Positions 1 to 7,650 of a DNA stretch of 51,256 nucleotides are shown here, one piece after another. A program made the translations under genes and the position numbers. The notes under the pieces were generated by a model that was not told the origin of the DNA, searched no databases, and worked only from the letters and a program-made list of their open reading frames with translations. The stretch comes from Gammaproteobacteria bacterium. Its GTDB lineage: Bacteria; Pseudomonadota; Gammaproteobacteria; Steroidobacterales; Steroidobacteraceae. The DNA is taken from the NCBI GenBank assembly GCA_025358295.1, contig JANYJY010000058.1, positions 1 to 51,256 of the forward strand. Reading direction: 5' to 3'. Positions within the stretch are counted from its first letter, which is position 1. The number at the start of each line of letters is the position of its first letter.

Positions 1-373
1 AACGCGAGCCCCCGCCATTACCCGTGCGTATCACCAGCGGCAACGAGATTTGGCCGTTGGTCATATAGCGGGTTTTGGCAATCTCATTGGCGGCGATATC
101 CCAGCAAACCGCCAGAAAATCCGAGAACATGATTTCGGCGATCGGCTTCAAACCGGTCATCGCTGCGCCCATGGCGGCGCCCAAGATCGCTTGCTCGGCG
201 ATGGGCGTATCGCGCACCCGACGCGGGCCAAATTTTTCCAGCAAACCGACGGTAGCCTTGAACACGCCGCCCGCCGCGGCGATATCCTCGCCCAGGCACA
301 CCACCATCTCGTCGCGCTCCATTTCCTGGGCGATGCCCGCCGCGACGGCCTCGCGATACGTTAGTTCCGCCAT
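1..373 (-). CDS. 2-oxoacid dehydrogenase E1 component, beta subunit (partial)
   Basis: This is the N-terminal 124 residues of the beta subunit of a thiamine-diphosphate 2-oxoacid dehydrogenase (pyruvate, acetoin or branched-chain type); the gene runs off the left edge. It begins MAELTYREAVAAGIAQEM and keeps the family landmarks 'GEDIAAAGGVFKAT', 'RDTPIAEQAILGAAMGAAM' and 'AEIMFSDF'. With the alpha subunit it forms the alpha2beta2 E1 that decarboxylates the 2-oxoacid and passes the acyl group to the lipoyl E2. The ATG overlaps the end of the alpha gene by 13 bases, so the two are translationally coupled. E2 and E3 would be expected further left. The sequence does not fix the substrate; acetoin and pyruvate are both possible. 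Confidence 0.9.
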   Translation of the reverse strand, partial: MAELTYREAVAAGIAQEMERDEMVVCLGEDIAAAGGVFKATVGLLEKFGPRRVRDTPIAEQAILGAAMGAAMTGLKPIAEIMFSDFLAVCWDIAANEIAKTRYMTNGQISLPLVIRTGNGGGSR

Positions 374-1428
374 GCCCAGCCTCCATCCGCCCATACATCC
401 TTAAAAATCAGCCCATCCGCGGGCGCCGGAGATGCCTTGGCCGCGGCGGTTGCCTGATCGACCTCCCGTTTGATGCCCTCTTCGATTGCGAGGATTGCCG
501 CTTCGGCCACACCCGAATCAAGCAGGCGTTGGCGATACAGCGGAATGGGATCGCGTTTCAACCAAGCCGCCACTTCCTCCGCGGGACGATACTTGCCTGG
601 GTCGGCCCGGGAGTGGCCGTGATGCCGATAGGTCAGCGCCTCGATGAGCGAAGGACCTTCGCCGGCGCGGGCACGGGCAATGGCCATCTGCGCGGTCCGG
701 TAGACCACATCGGCATCGTTGCCGTCGATGAGAATTTTGTCGAGCCCATACGCGGCCGCACGATCGGCGGCCGGATTCTTGACGGGCGTCACCGCCGAGA
801 TCGGCGTGTATTCCATGTAGAGATTATTTTCGCAGACGAACACCACCGGCAGCTTCCAGATCGAAGCCATGGACAGCGCCTCGTGGAATGCGCCGATATT
901 GGTCGTACCATCGCCGAAAAAGCAGACCGCGACCTGTTGGGTGCCCCGATATTGTGCCGACCACGCAGCGCCCATGGCGATCGGAAGATGGGCGCCGATA
1001 ATGGCATAGGACCCCATGACGCCCTTGTCCACATCGGTCAAGTGCATGGATCCGCCCTTGCCGCCCATCAGACCGCACTCGCGACCCATGAGTTCGCCCA
1101 GCACGCCCGTCATCGAAGAGCCGCGCGCCAGCGTATGAGCATGACCGCGATAGGTGCAGAAACTCCAGTCTCCGGGAAGCATGGCGGTGCCGAAGCCGGC
1201 AGCGATCGCCTCCTGGCCAATCGCCAAGTGACTGGTGCCTTTGATGAGATTCTGGAGAAACAGATCATAGGCCCGCTTCTCCACCATTCGAATCTCAACC
1301 TGGCTGCGGTAGAGGGCGAGTCGCGTCGCCGTGTCGATCCCGTCATTTGTCAGCGGCCGCGATTCGGCCACCGTGTGTACCTTTACCAAGGCCATATCCT
1401 CTCGTGGTTCGAAGCGTTTCCGAGCCAT
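361..1428 (-). CDS. 2-oxoacid dehydrogenase E1 component, alpha subunit
   Basis: This 355-residue protein matches the E1 alpha subunit of pyruvate/acetoin-type dehydrogenases. The thiamine-diphosphate signature is clear: 'GDGTTNIGAFHEALSMAS' followed by 'VVFVCENNLY', the GDG-x(about 25)-N motif that holds Mg-ThDP. The phosphorylation-loop-like 'YRHHGHSRADPGKYR' and the 'CTYRGHAHTLARG' segment are also present. The chosen ATG has GGAG a few bases upstream; an internal ATG at 1395 is the alternative. A perfect GCAAACGTTTGC palindrome sits 38 bases upstream of the start and is shared with two other promoters in the window, so the E1 genes are probably induced together with the neighbouring uptake and oxidation genes. 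Confidence 0.92.
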   Translation of the reverse strand: MARKRFEPREDMALVKVHTVAESRPLTNDGIDTATRLALYRSQVEIRMVEKRAYDLFLQNLIKGTSHLAIGQEAIAAGFGTAMLPGDWSFCTYRGHAHTLARGSSMTGVLGELMGRECGLMGGKGGSMHLTDVDKGVMGSYAIIGAHLPIAMGAAWSAQYRGTQQVAVCFFGDGTTNIGAFHEALSMASIWKLPVVFVCENNLYMEYTPISAVTPVKNPAADRAAAYGLDKILIDGNDADVVYRTAQMAIARARAGEGPSLIEALTYRHHGHSRADPGKYRPAEEVAAWLKRDPIPLYRQRLLDSGVAEAAILAIEEGIKREVDQATAAAKASPAPADGLIFKDVWADGGWAWRN

Positions 1429-1462
1429 TGCTCCAACAGCGTCATGCGCAGCATATCAGCAA

Positions 1463-1480
1463 TGCGCAAACGTTTGCACA
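1463..1480. promoter_or_regulatory. Candidate LacI-family operator, copy 1 (E1 alpha promoter)
   Basis: TGCGCAAACGTTTGCACA: a perfect 12-base palindrome GCAAACGTTTGC (1466-1477) extended to 18 bases with one mismatch. The central CG in an even-length palindrome is typical of LacI/GalR-family operators. It lies between the receptor stop codon at 1528 and the E1 alpha start at 1428, so it can only serve the E1 genes. The same core recurs at 5180-5191 and 6077-6088. Confidence 0.75.
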
Positions 1481-1527
1481 CCATCAATGGCGAAAAACGG
1501 GGCGTCACGGCTGCCGCCCCGTTCGGA

Positions 1528-3747
1528 CTAGAAGCCAACCGTGGCGTTCACGCTAAACCACCGCGGCCGATTGACGCGCGCGATATTGTGGAACGGGTTG
1601 ACATCGGGCACGGGCCAGAAAACGGTGTTGTAGGAAGTGCTCGTCAGGTTGGTCCCGGCGACCGTGAGTTTCCAGCGCCCGTGCTTAAGCCACGCGGATG
1701 CATTCAACAGATGGTAAGCCTCTTGAAAAGCCGAGTTCTGGGGGTCCCAGTAGGACCGCCCGATGAACGAAGCCTCCGTGCGGGCGCCCACCAGGTAGCC
1801 GCCGAAATCATGCTTCCAATCGAGCGTCGTACTTGCGGTATACGCCGGGGCGAACGGCACGTTCAAGCCGTCCAGCTGCTGCGGTGTGCCCGGCGGAATA
1901 TTTCCGTTACCTGGATTCACGAAGCCATTGGTTTGGCCCCACCGCGCACGCAGCACGCCCCCGCCAATGCTCACCTTGAATCCCCCCGGCAGCGGCGCGG
2001 CAAGGTCGAACTCCGCCCCGACGTTGGTCGAGGGGCCGATGTTGGCCGTCAAATCCTGAATCGGCCCGTTCGCGAGCCGCTGGTAGAGATACAACCTGTC
2101 CTTGTAGTAGGTATAGAAAACGGCAGCATCCAACTGCACGCCGTACTCGAACAAGGCCTTGTAACCCACTTCGTACTGGGTCGCAATCTCCGGACGAAAC
2201 GGATGGATTACGAAATTCTCCTCCACCAGGTCGCCGGGCGTGAAGCCCCGCGAAATCGCGCCATAGACGTTGGCGGTCGGGCTGAACTTGTACTGCGCCG
2301 AAACGCGCGGCGAGAATTCGTGCCCGGAGAGCGATTCGGGCGCAATGGGAAGAACCGGAGTCGTATAGTCGCCGTTGGCTACGTTGTTCGTGTTCACGGC
2401 CGACAGCGAACTCGTGTAGTACTCGCCTCGCAGGCCCAGTTCGTACTGCCAGTTTCCGTGATGCAGCGTGACGTCTCCAAACACGGCGTATTCCCGCTGC
2501 ATCTTCTCGTTGCGATCATAATCCTGCGGGAGGCCGCCTGGGCCGGGCGCGATGAGCAGCGGGTTGTTCGGATCGCTGTTGTAGTTGTTGTCGACGGCCA
2601 ACGCCGCACTCTTGTGCCCCTGAAAGAACGCACCGACGAGCCAGTCCACGTTCGAACCCCCGGTCGATGCAAGCCGCAGTTCCTCGCTATAGACCCGGTT
2701 GTCCACATTTTGTTGCAACAAGTCGATTGGGACGGGTTGCTTGAAGAAATCCGTCACTCCGCGATTGTAGGACGTGAAATAGGAAGTCAACGAAGTCAGC
2801 GCGAGATTCCCCTCCATCTGATGATCCAACTGGAGTGCGACGGAGCCGATGTGCCGGACAAAGGACGGGACGAAGAAATCCTCCACCGTGCGTGAATAAG
2901 TATGCGCGTCCGGTGGTTCGTACATGAGGTTCTGCGAACTCGTACTGAAGTCGTCCGCGGAGAGCCATAAGCGGATCTTGTTGGAGTCGTTCGGCGCGGC
3001 CACCAGGGTGACGCGGGCGCCACGGTCGGTGGCCGCGCCATAGTCGAATTTGTTGACGGTGTCGTAGACATTACCGTCGTGATGGTCGTAGTACACGCTG
3101 GCTCGTACCCCTACCGTGTCGCTAATCGGACCGGAGAAGACGGCCTGATAATTGCGCGTGGCATAGGACCCGAATTCCACCGTCGCCTCATTCTCCCATG
3201 TGCTGGTGGGTTCCTTGGTCACGTACTTGATGGCCCCGCCGACATTCGCGCCGCCAAATAGCGTTCCCACCGGTCCCTTCAGTACTTCGATGCGTTCTAT
3301 GTCGATCGGCCTCGCGATCTGTCCTTCAAAAACCTGCACGTCGTTGACGTAAAAGCCCACACCCGCGACGAGGCCGAAGCTGCCGACGCCGCGCAGCACC
3401 ACATCCGGTGTGTTGTCGTGCGCCTCGTCGATATTGAGATTCGCCACCAGCGCGCTCAGGTCGTCAAGCTGAGTGATGTGCGCGTCCTCGATAGTCGCGG
3501 CCGAAATGGCCGTGATAGAGGCCGGGATATCCCGGAGATTTTCGGAACGTTTTCGTGCCGTGACCACAATCTCGCTAAGACCGGTATCCGTCGAAGCGGC
3601 GGACTCCGCCGCCTTCTGGTCGGCTGCCAGGGAGACGGATGCATTGAAAGCGCCGCTCAGTCCCAGCACCAGGGTGGCCAGACCGATTCGCCTCCAAATT
3701 CCGCGAGTAGCCCCCGACAGGGCGGCTGCACGTACAAATTCACTCAT
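1528..3747 (-). CDS. TonB-dependent outer-membrane receptor
   Basis: This 739-residue protein has an N-terminal signal region, a TonB-box-like 'EIVVTARKR' at about residue 60, a plug domain ('RDIPASITAIS', 'VLRGVGSFG', 'IERIEVLKGPVGTLFGGANVGGAIKYVTK') and a long beta-barrel ending in an aromatic residue ('WFSVNATVGF'). Length and order fit the large receptors of oligotrophic proteobacteria that import diverse organics as well as siderophores. The start ATG follows a purine-rich GGGGGGAA. It lies 57 bases downstream of the M24 gene on the same strand and may be read with it; that gene's promoter carries the shared palindrome. The ligand cannot be told from sequence. Confidence 0.93.
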   Translation of the reverse strand: MSEFVRAAALSGATRGIWRRIGLATLVLGLSGAFNASVSLAADQKAAESAASTDTGLSEIVVTARKRSENLRDIPASITAISAATIEDAHITQLDDLSALVANLNIDEAHDNTPDVVLRGVGSFGLVAGVGFYVNDVQVFEGQIARPIDIERIEVLKGPVGTLFGGANVGGAIKYVTKEPTSTWENEATVEFGSYATRNYQAVFSGPISDTVGVRASVYYDHHDGNVYDTVNKFDYGAATDRGARVTLVAAPNDSNKIRLWLSADDFSTSSQNLMYEPPDAHTYSRTVEDFFVPSFVRHIGSVALQLDHQMEGNLALTSLTSYFTSYNRGVTDFFKQPVPIDLLQQNVDNRVYSEELRLASTGGSNVDWLVGAFFQGHKSAALAVDNNYNSDPNNPLLIAPGPGGLPQDYDRNEKMQREYAVFGDVTLHHGNWQYELGLRGEYYTSSLSAVNTNNVANGDYTTPVLPIAPESLSGHEFSPRVSAQYKFSPTANVYGAISRGFTPGDLVEENFVIHPFRPEIATQYEVGYKALFEYGVQLDAAVFYTYYKDRLYLYQRLANGPIQDLTANIGPSTNVGAEFDLAAPLPGGFKVSIGGGVLRARWGQTNGFVNPGNGNIPPGTPQQLDGLNVPFAPAYTASTTLDWKHDFGGYLVGARTEASFIGRSYWDPQNSAFQEAYHLLNASAWLKHGRWKLTVAGTNLTSTSYNTVFWPVPDVNPFHNIARVNRPRWFSVNATVGF

Positions 3748-3804
3748 AATAATTCCCCCCCTAATCGTCGTTTTTTTACTACGTGTAGCGGCCGGCGCAG
3801 GCGC

Positions 3805-5151
3805 TCAATACCTGTTCGCGATCGGCAGTTCCTGGGCCGGGAACAATGTGATGACTTCACAGCCCTTATTGGTCACAACCAACTCTTCCTCAATGCGCGC
3901 GGCGGACCGTCCATCGGAGGCCGGGCAGTAGGTCTCTAGCGCAAATACCATGCCCTCCTTGATCTCGAGTGGGTGTTCGAGAGAGACCAGACGCGAGATA
4001 ATCGGCCGCTCATGGAGCGCAACACCCAAACCATGACCAAACTGCAGCGCAAAGGCCTCCATTTCGTTGGGAAAGCCGAATTCCTGGGCACGCGGAAACA
4101 CGGCTGCAATTTCGTCTGTCCCGACGCCGGGCCGCACCCTGGCGATCCCCGCGTCCATCCACTCGCGCGCCTTGGTGTAGGCATCCTTTTGCGCATCGCT
4201 CGCCTTGCCCACGGCGAAGGTGCGGTAGTAGCAGGTGCGATAGCCCATATAGGCGTGGATGATGTCGAAGAAAGCCTGATCACCCGGACGGATCAGGCGA
4301 TCAGTGAAATTATGCGGGTGCGGGCTGCAGCGTTCACCGGCCACCGCGTTGACCGCCTCGACGTCGTCGGAACCCATTTCGAACAACCGCTTGGTTGCCA
4401 TCGCGACGATGTCCGACTCGCGCACGCCCGGCTTGAGGGCTTCATAGATGTCTTGATACACGCCGTCGACCATGGCGGCAGCGGTATTCAACAACATGAT
4501 TTCGTCGCGGCTCTTGATCTCCCGCGCATCCAGCATCACTTGCTGGCCGTCCACAATCTTCAAGCCCAATTTTTGCAGCGCGAACAGCATGGGCGGTTCG
4601 ATCACATCGATGCCCAAGGGCATGTCGGCGACGCCCTGCTGCTGTAGGACATCATAGATTTCCTGTGCCGCACGCTTGACCAATCCCTGATCGGGCGGAA
4701 TCGTCCCGCGCAGGCCCACATTGCCGGCGTGGCAGCAAATCGGCTGCAACCACGGCGCATAGATTCGATGATGGGCGGCCGCCGAGCCGAAATCCCACAA
4801 GTGCGGCTCGCCGTTTCCGCTCAGCACGGCGAAGCGGCAGAATTTGTCCCGTGACCATTCGCCGATCGCGGTCGAGGTGATGTAACGGATATTATTGTTG
4901 TCGAAACATAACAATGCGCCGAGGGTCGAATTGCGTACCGCCTGCCGGGCGCGCCCCAGGCGATAGCGGTGCAGACGCCGGAAGTCGATGCGCTCTTCGA
5001 AATCGACATTCATGACCCCATGAGCATTGAGGCGCGACCAATCGTGATGGGGATCGATATCGTCCGGCAGGATTTCGAGGCGTTCGGACACCGCCGCTTT
5101 CGTCGGCTTACCGCGCTTCGCCTTGCGATTTTTTTGTTGCTGCTCGCTCAT
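3805..5151 (-). CDS. M24-fold (Xaa-Pro peptidase-like) protein with altered metal site
   Basis: This 448-residue protein has the creatinase-type N-terminal domain followed by the pita-bread M24 domain. The ATG at 5151 is chosen because GGAGCGG precedes it and the highly charged 'MSEQQQKNRKAKRGKP' begins there; the frame upstream lies inside the divergent GST. Metal and catalytic positions seen are D296, H373 ('FGHGLGVALHERP'), E406 ('FALET') and E421/E422 ('RIEEELVV'). The second aspartate, expected 11 residues after D296 in the 'GYxSDxTRT' motif, is Cys307 ('GYRTCYYRTF'). A standard dinuclear aminopeptidase is therefore doubtful; M24 homologues with other chemistries (creatinase, DddP lyase) are alternatives. 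There is no signal peptide. It is divergent from the GST, with the shared operator between them. Confidence 0.85.
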   Translation of the reverse strand: MSEQQQKNRKAKRGKPTKAAVSERLEILPDDIDPHHDWSRLNAHGVMNVDFEERIDFRRLHRYRLGRARQAVRNSTLGALLCFDNNNIRYITSTAIGEWSRDKFCRFAVLSGNGEPHLWDFGSAAAHHRIYAPWLQPICCHAGNVGLRGTIPPDQGLVKRAAQEIYDVLQQQGVADMPLGIDVIEPPMLFALQKLGLKIVDGQQVMLDAREIKSRDEIMLLNTAAAMVDGVYQDIYEALKPGVRESDIVAMATKRLFEMGSDDVEAVNAVAGERCSPHPHNFTDRLIRPGDQAFFDIIHAYMGYRTCYYRTFAVGKASDAQKDAYTKAREWMDAGIARVRPGVGTDEIAAVFPRAQEFGFPNEMEAFALQFGHGLGVALHERPIISRLVSLEHPLEIKEGMVFALETYCPASDGRSAARIEEELVVTNKGCEVITLFPAQELPIANRY

Positions 5152-5176
5152 GATCCGCTCCGATCTCCAGCCCCTA

Positions 5177-5194
5177 TGCGCAAACGTTTGCACG
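5177..5194. promoter_or_regulatory. Candidate LacI-family operator, copy 2 (M24/GST divergent promoter)
   Basis: TGCGCAAACGTTTGCACG, identical to the E1 alpha copy in 17 of 18 bases. It lies in the 108-base gap between the divergent M24 gene (start 5151) and GST gene (start 5260), so one bound dimer could control both. Confidence 0.75.
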
Positions 5195-5259
5195 GAGTAC
5201 AATACGCTCGTTTTAGAAAAAGGCAATACCGCGATTCGTCGGCCGCAAAGGAATCTTTG

Positions 5260-6045
5260 ATGTCGGAACTTATTCTGTACAACGTACCGCAGTCCACGTG
5301 TAGCCAGAGGGTTCGGTTCGTCCTGCACGAGAAGGGTCTTGCGTTTTCCGAGCGCAAGCTCGATCTGTTTTCGGGCGATCAGCTGCGCCCGGAATATCTG
5401 CTGATCAATCCTAACGGCGTGGTTCCGACCCTCGTGCACGGCGGCCCAGCCATCGTCGACTCGGCGGTCATCATCGAATATCTCGATGAAGTATTTCCAC
5501 TCCCCACGGCTCTGGTGCCGCGCGACGCGGTCAGGCGGGCAGCGATGCGGTCCTTCATTCGCTACACCGACGAGGTGCCGACACCCGCTGTGCGCATTCC
5601 CTCCTACAATATTGCGTTTTTGCCGCACTATTGTGATATGTCGGAAGCCGAGTTCGTCGCCCTGGCCGAATCGAAACCCCTGCGTAAGGAATTCCTCCTG
5701 GCCATGGGGCGGACCGGCTTTTCCGAGCAAGAGATGTCAAAGGCATTGGCACGGCTGCGCCAGTCCATGGTGAGAATGGCCGACACGCTGCGCAGCAGCG
5801 GCGGACCCTGGCTGATGGGCTCGGACTTCACCTTGGCCGACATTGCGATCATGCCCGTCATCGTACGTATGGACGATTTGGGCCTCGGCACGCTCTGGGA
5901 GCATCTGGACGAAATCCGTGGTTGGCTCGATGCAATTCGAATGCGTCCCGCGTTCTCCAAGACCTACTATTTTGGGTCGCTGTTGACGGAGAAATATCCC
6001 AACCTCAAGAACAGCCTGATTCATCGGGATTTCGCCGCTAATTGA
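5260..6045 (+). CDS. Glutathione S-transferase family protein
   Basis: This 261-residue GST has a thioredoxin-fold N-terminal domain ('LILYNVPQSTCSQRVRFVLHE', then 'NPNGVVPTLVHGG' and 'DSAVIIEYLDEVF', the glutathione-binding loop and cis-Pro region) and an all-helical C-terminal domain containing 'FTLADIAIMPVIVRMDDLG', the usual N-capping motif. Ser/Cys residues in 'STCSQ' are the candidate thiol-activating residues. It is cytoplasmic. The ATG is preceded by AAAGGAA; the reading frame is open further upstream, but that stretch contains the operator and the M24 start. Its place under the shared palindrome suggests conjugation or ether cleavage of the same inducing compound rather than general detoxification; that is inference. 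Confidence 0.88.
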   Translation: MSELILYNVPQSTCSQRVRFVLHEKGLAFSERKLDLFSGDQLRPEYLLINPNGVVPTLVHGGPAIVDSAVIIEYLDEVFPLPTALVPRDAVRRAAMRSFIRYTDEVPTPAVRIPSYNIAFLPHYCDMSEAEFVALAESKPLRKEFLLAMGRTGFSEQEMSKALARLRQSMVRMADTLRSSGGPWLMGSDFTLADIAIMPVIVRMDDLGLGTLWEHLDEIRGWLDAIRMRPAFSKTYYFGSLLTEKYPNLKNSLIHRDFAAN

Positions 6046-6073
6046 AGATTGCGCTGATCTGCGCTTAAGTTGC

Positions 6074-6091
6074 GGTGCAAACGTTTGCTCG
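6074..6091. promoter_or_regulatory. Candidate LacI-family operator, copy 3 (hydroxylase operon promoter)
   Basis: The perfect core GCAAACGTTTGC at 6077-6088 lies in the 60-base gap between the GST stop and the binding-protein ATG at 6106. The core matches copies 1 and 2; the outer bases differ. Its placement supports the ATG at 6106 over a TTG at 6070, which would put the operator inside the coding sequence. Confidence 0.72.
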
Positions 6092-6105
6092 CTAGGATCC
6101 CGCCG

Positions 6106-7143
6106 ATGACAATCTCCGCAATTAGAGCCGCCCGCCCTTCCGAAATCGTAGGGGGGCTGCAAATAGGCCGGCGGGCGTTGCTCGCCGGTGCCTTACTGGC
6201 GATGTCATCGCTGCTGCATGCACAGGCGCCGCTGCGGGTCATGAGCTTCCCCGGCGGTGCGAACCTGCCCCTCTGGGTAGCCGAGGCGAAGGGATTGTTT
6301 GCCCGAGAGCGGCTCGCCGTGTCGCTCAGCTCGACTCCCAACTCCGTCGTATTGTTCCAAAGCCTCGACCGGAGCGAACAAAACATCGCCTTCGCGGCGT
6401 TCGACAATGTAGTCGCTTATCAAGAAGGTCAGGGCGAGATCACGCTGTCGACCAAACGCGACTACTTTGCGTTCATGGGCATCACGCGAGGAACGCTTCG
6501 ATTGGATGTCGGTCCCGGCATCCAGGAATACGCGGACTTGCGCGGCAAGACGCTGGCCGTCGACTCGGTTTCAACCGGCTATTCGTTGGTCCTGCGCGAG
6601 CTTCTGCAACGGGGTGGGCTAGAGGAAGCGGATTATCACTTGGTGTCTGTCGGCGCCACGAAGATGCGTGCGCAGGCATTGATGGAGGACAAGGTTTCCG
6701 GAACGATCTTGACCACACCGCTCGAGATCGCGCCGGAGTTCCGGGGATATCGGCGTCTCGCCAACGCCGTCGACGTACTCGGACATTATCAAACCATCGT
6801 CGGCATCTCCCGGCATGGATGGGCGAGGGCTCACCGCGACGACCTCGTCGGCTTCATCCGCGCGACGAGCGAGGCGGTCGATTGGCTGCTCGATCCGCAG
6901 AACCACATTGAGGCAACGGCGATTTATCGGCGTCACCTGCCGAATTCGCCTGAGGAAGACGCGGCGCGCGAGGTCGATGCGCTGCTCGATGCGCGTGAGG
7001 GTTTTTCGCGCGGCGGTGCATTTGATCCGCAGGGGATCATGACGGTGCTGCGGATTCGGTCGCACTGGGGAACCCCGCGCAAATCATTGACCGATCCGGC
7101 GCGATACGTCGACGAGCGCTACCGTGCTGCGGCGCAACGCTGA
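6106..7143 (+). CDS. Exported NMT1/THI5-like substrate-binding protein (orphan)
   Basis: This 345-residue protein resembles periplasmic binding proteins of the NMT1/SsuA type. An N-terminal twin-arginine-containing signal ('GRRALLAGALLAMSSLLHAQA') leads to 'LRVMSFPGGANLPLWVAEAKGLFARE', the typical first lobe. 'LRGKTLAVDSVSTGYSLVLRELL' and 'QALMEDKVSGTILTTPLEI' follow in the family order. These proteins usually deliver nitrogen- or sulfur-containing aromatics or thiamine precursors to an ABC importer, but no permease or ATPase gene is present here. It sits 6 bases before the iron-sulfur subunit gene of the molybdenum hydroxylase as first gene of a six-gene operon, so it may bind the enzyme's substrate in the periplasm or supply it to a distant transporter. 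Confidence 0.82.
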   Translation: MTISAIRAARPSEIVGGLQIGRRALLAGALLAMSSLLHAQAPLRVMSFPGGANLPLWVAEAKGLFARERLAVSLSSTPNSVVLFQSLDRSEQNIAFAAFDNVVAYQEGQGEITLSTKRDYFAFMGITRGTLRLDVGPGIQEYADLRGKTLAVDSVSTGYSLVLRELLQRGGLEEADYHLVSVGATKMRAQALMEDKVSGTILTTPLEIAPEFRGYRRLANAVDVLGHYQTIVGISRHGWARAHRDDLVGFIRATSEAVDWLLDPQNHIEATAIYRRHLPNSPEEDAAREVDALLDAREGFSRGGAFDPQGIMTVLRIRSHWGTPRKSLTDPARYVDERYRAAAQR

Positions 7144-7149
7144 CCCTTG

Positions 7150-7650
7150 ATGAAAGCACGCCTGTCCACCCTCAATGTCAATGGAGCCGACCATCGGGTT
7201 ACGGCGGATCCTTCGACCCCTCTACTCTACGTGCTGCGCAATGACTTGCGGCTGAACGGCGCCAAGTACGGATGCGGCCTCGGTCAGTGCGGCAGCTGCA
7301 CGGTGCAGGTAGACGGCGCGGCGGTCTTCTCGTGTCTGATCCCGGTTGCCGCTGTGCAAGGTCGGCGCGTGCGCACGGTGGAGGGTCTCGGCACGGCGGC
7401 GAAGCCGGGCATTCTGCAACAGGCATTCGCAATCGAGCAAGCCGCGCAATGCGGCTATTGCACGGCCGGCATGATCATGCGTGCGCAAGCCCTCCTCGAC
7501 CAAACACCCGCGCCGACCGACGCCATGATCCGCGCCCAGATGCAGCCCAACCTATGCCGCTGCGGAACCCAGTTGCGAGTCTTGCGAGCGGTCCATCGTG
7601 CCGTCGAGATGCTGCGCCGCCAATCGGCCCACGCGCACTCCGGCCCTTGA
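7150..7650 (+). CDS. 2Fe-2S subunit of molybdenum hydroxylase (IorA-like)
   Basis: This 166-residue small subunit of the xanthine oxidase family carries two [2Fe-2S] clusters. The ferredoxin-like one uses C42, C47, C50 and C62 ('YGCGLGQCGSC...FSC'). The helical one uses C101, C104, C136 and C138 ('QCGYCTAGM...LCRCG'). This size without an attached FAD domain is the isoquinoline 1-oxidoreductase or aldehyde oxidoreductase arrangement, in which electrons leave through the clusters to a cytochrome rather than through FAD to NAD. It has no signal peptide and would travel folded with the Tat-signal-bearing large subunit. The ATG at 7150 is chosen over the adjacent TTG at 7147. Its stop overlaps the next start (TGATG). 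Confidence 0.93.
   Translation: MKARLSTLNVNGADHRVTADPSTPLLYVLRNDLRLNGAKYGCGLGQCGSCTVQVDGAAVFSCLIPVAAVQGRRVRTVEGLGTAAKPGILQQAFAIEQAAQCGYCTAGMIMRAQALLDQTPAPTDAMIRAQMQPNLCRCGTQLRVLRAVHRAVEMLRRQSAHAHSGP

Noticed and set aside
529-2895. Long plus-strand open frame (788 codons) opposite the E1 alpha and TonB receptor genes
   Set aside because: It is antisense to two clear genes, shows no recognisable domain and has the Arg/His-rich composition of high-GC shadow frames.
6070-6105. TTG start at 6070 for the NMT1-like protein
   Set aside because: It would place the shared operator inside the coding sequence and add a charged leader before the signal peptide; the ATG at 6106 is preferred.
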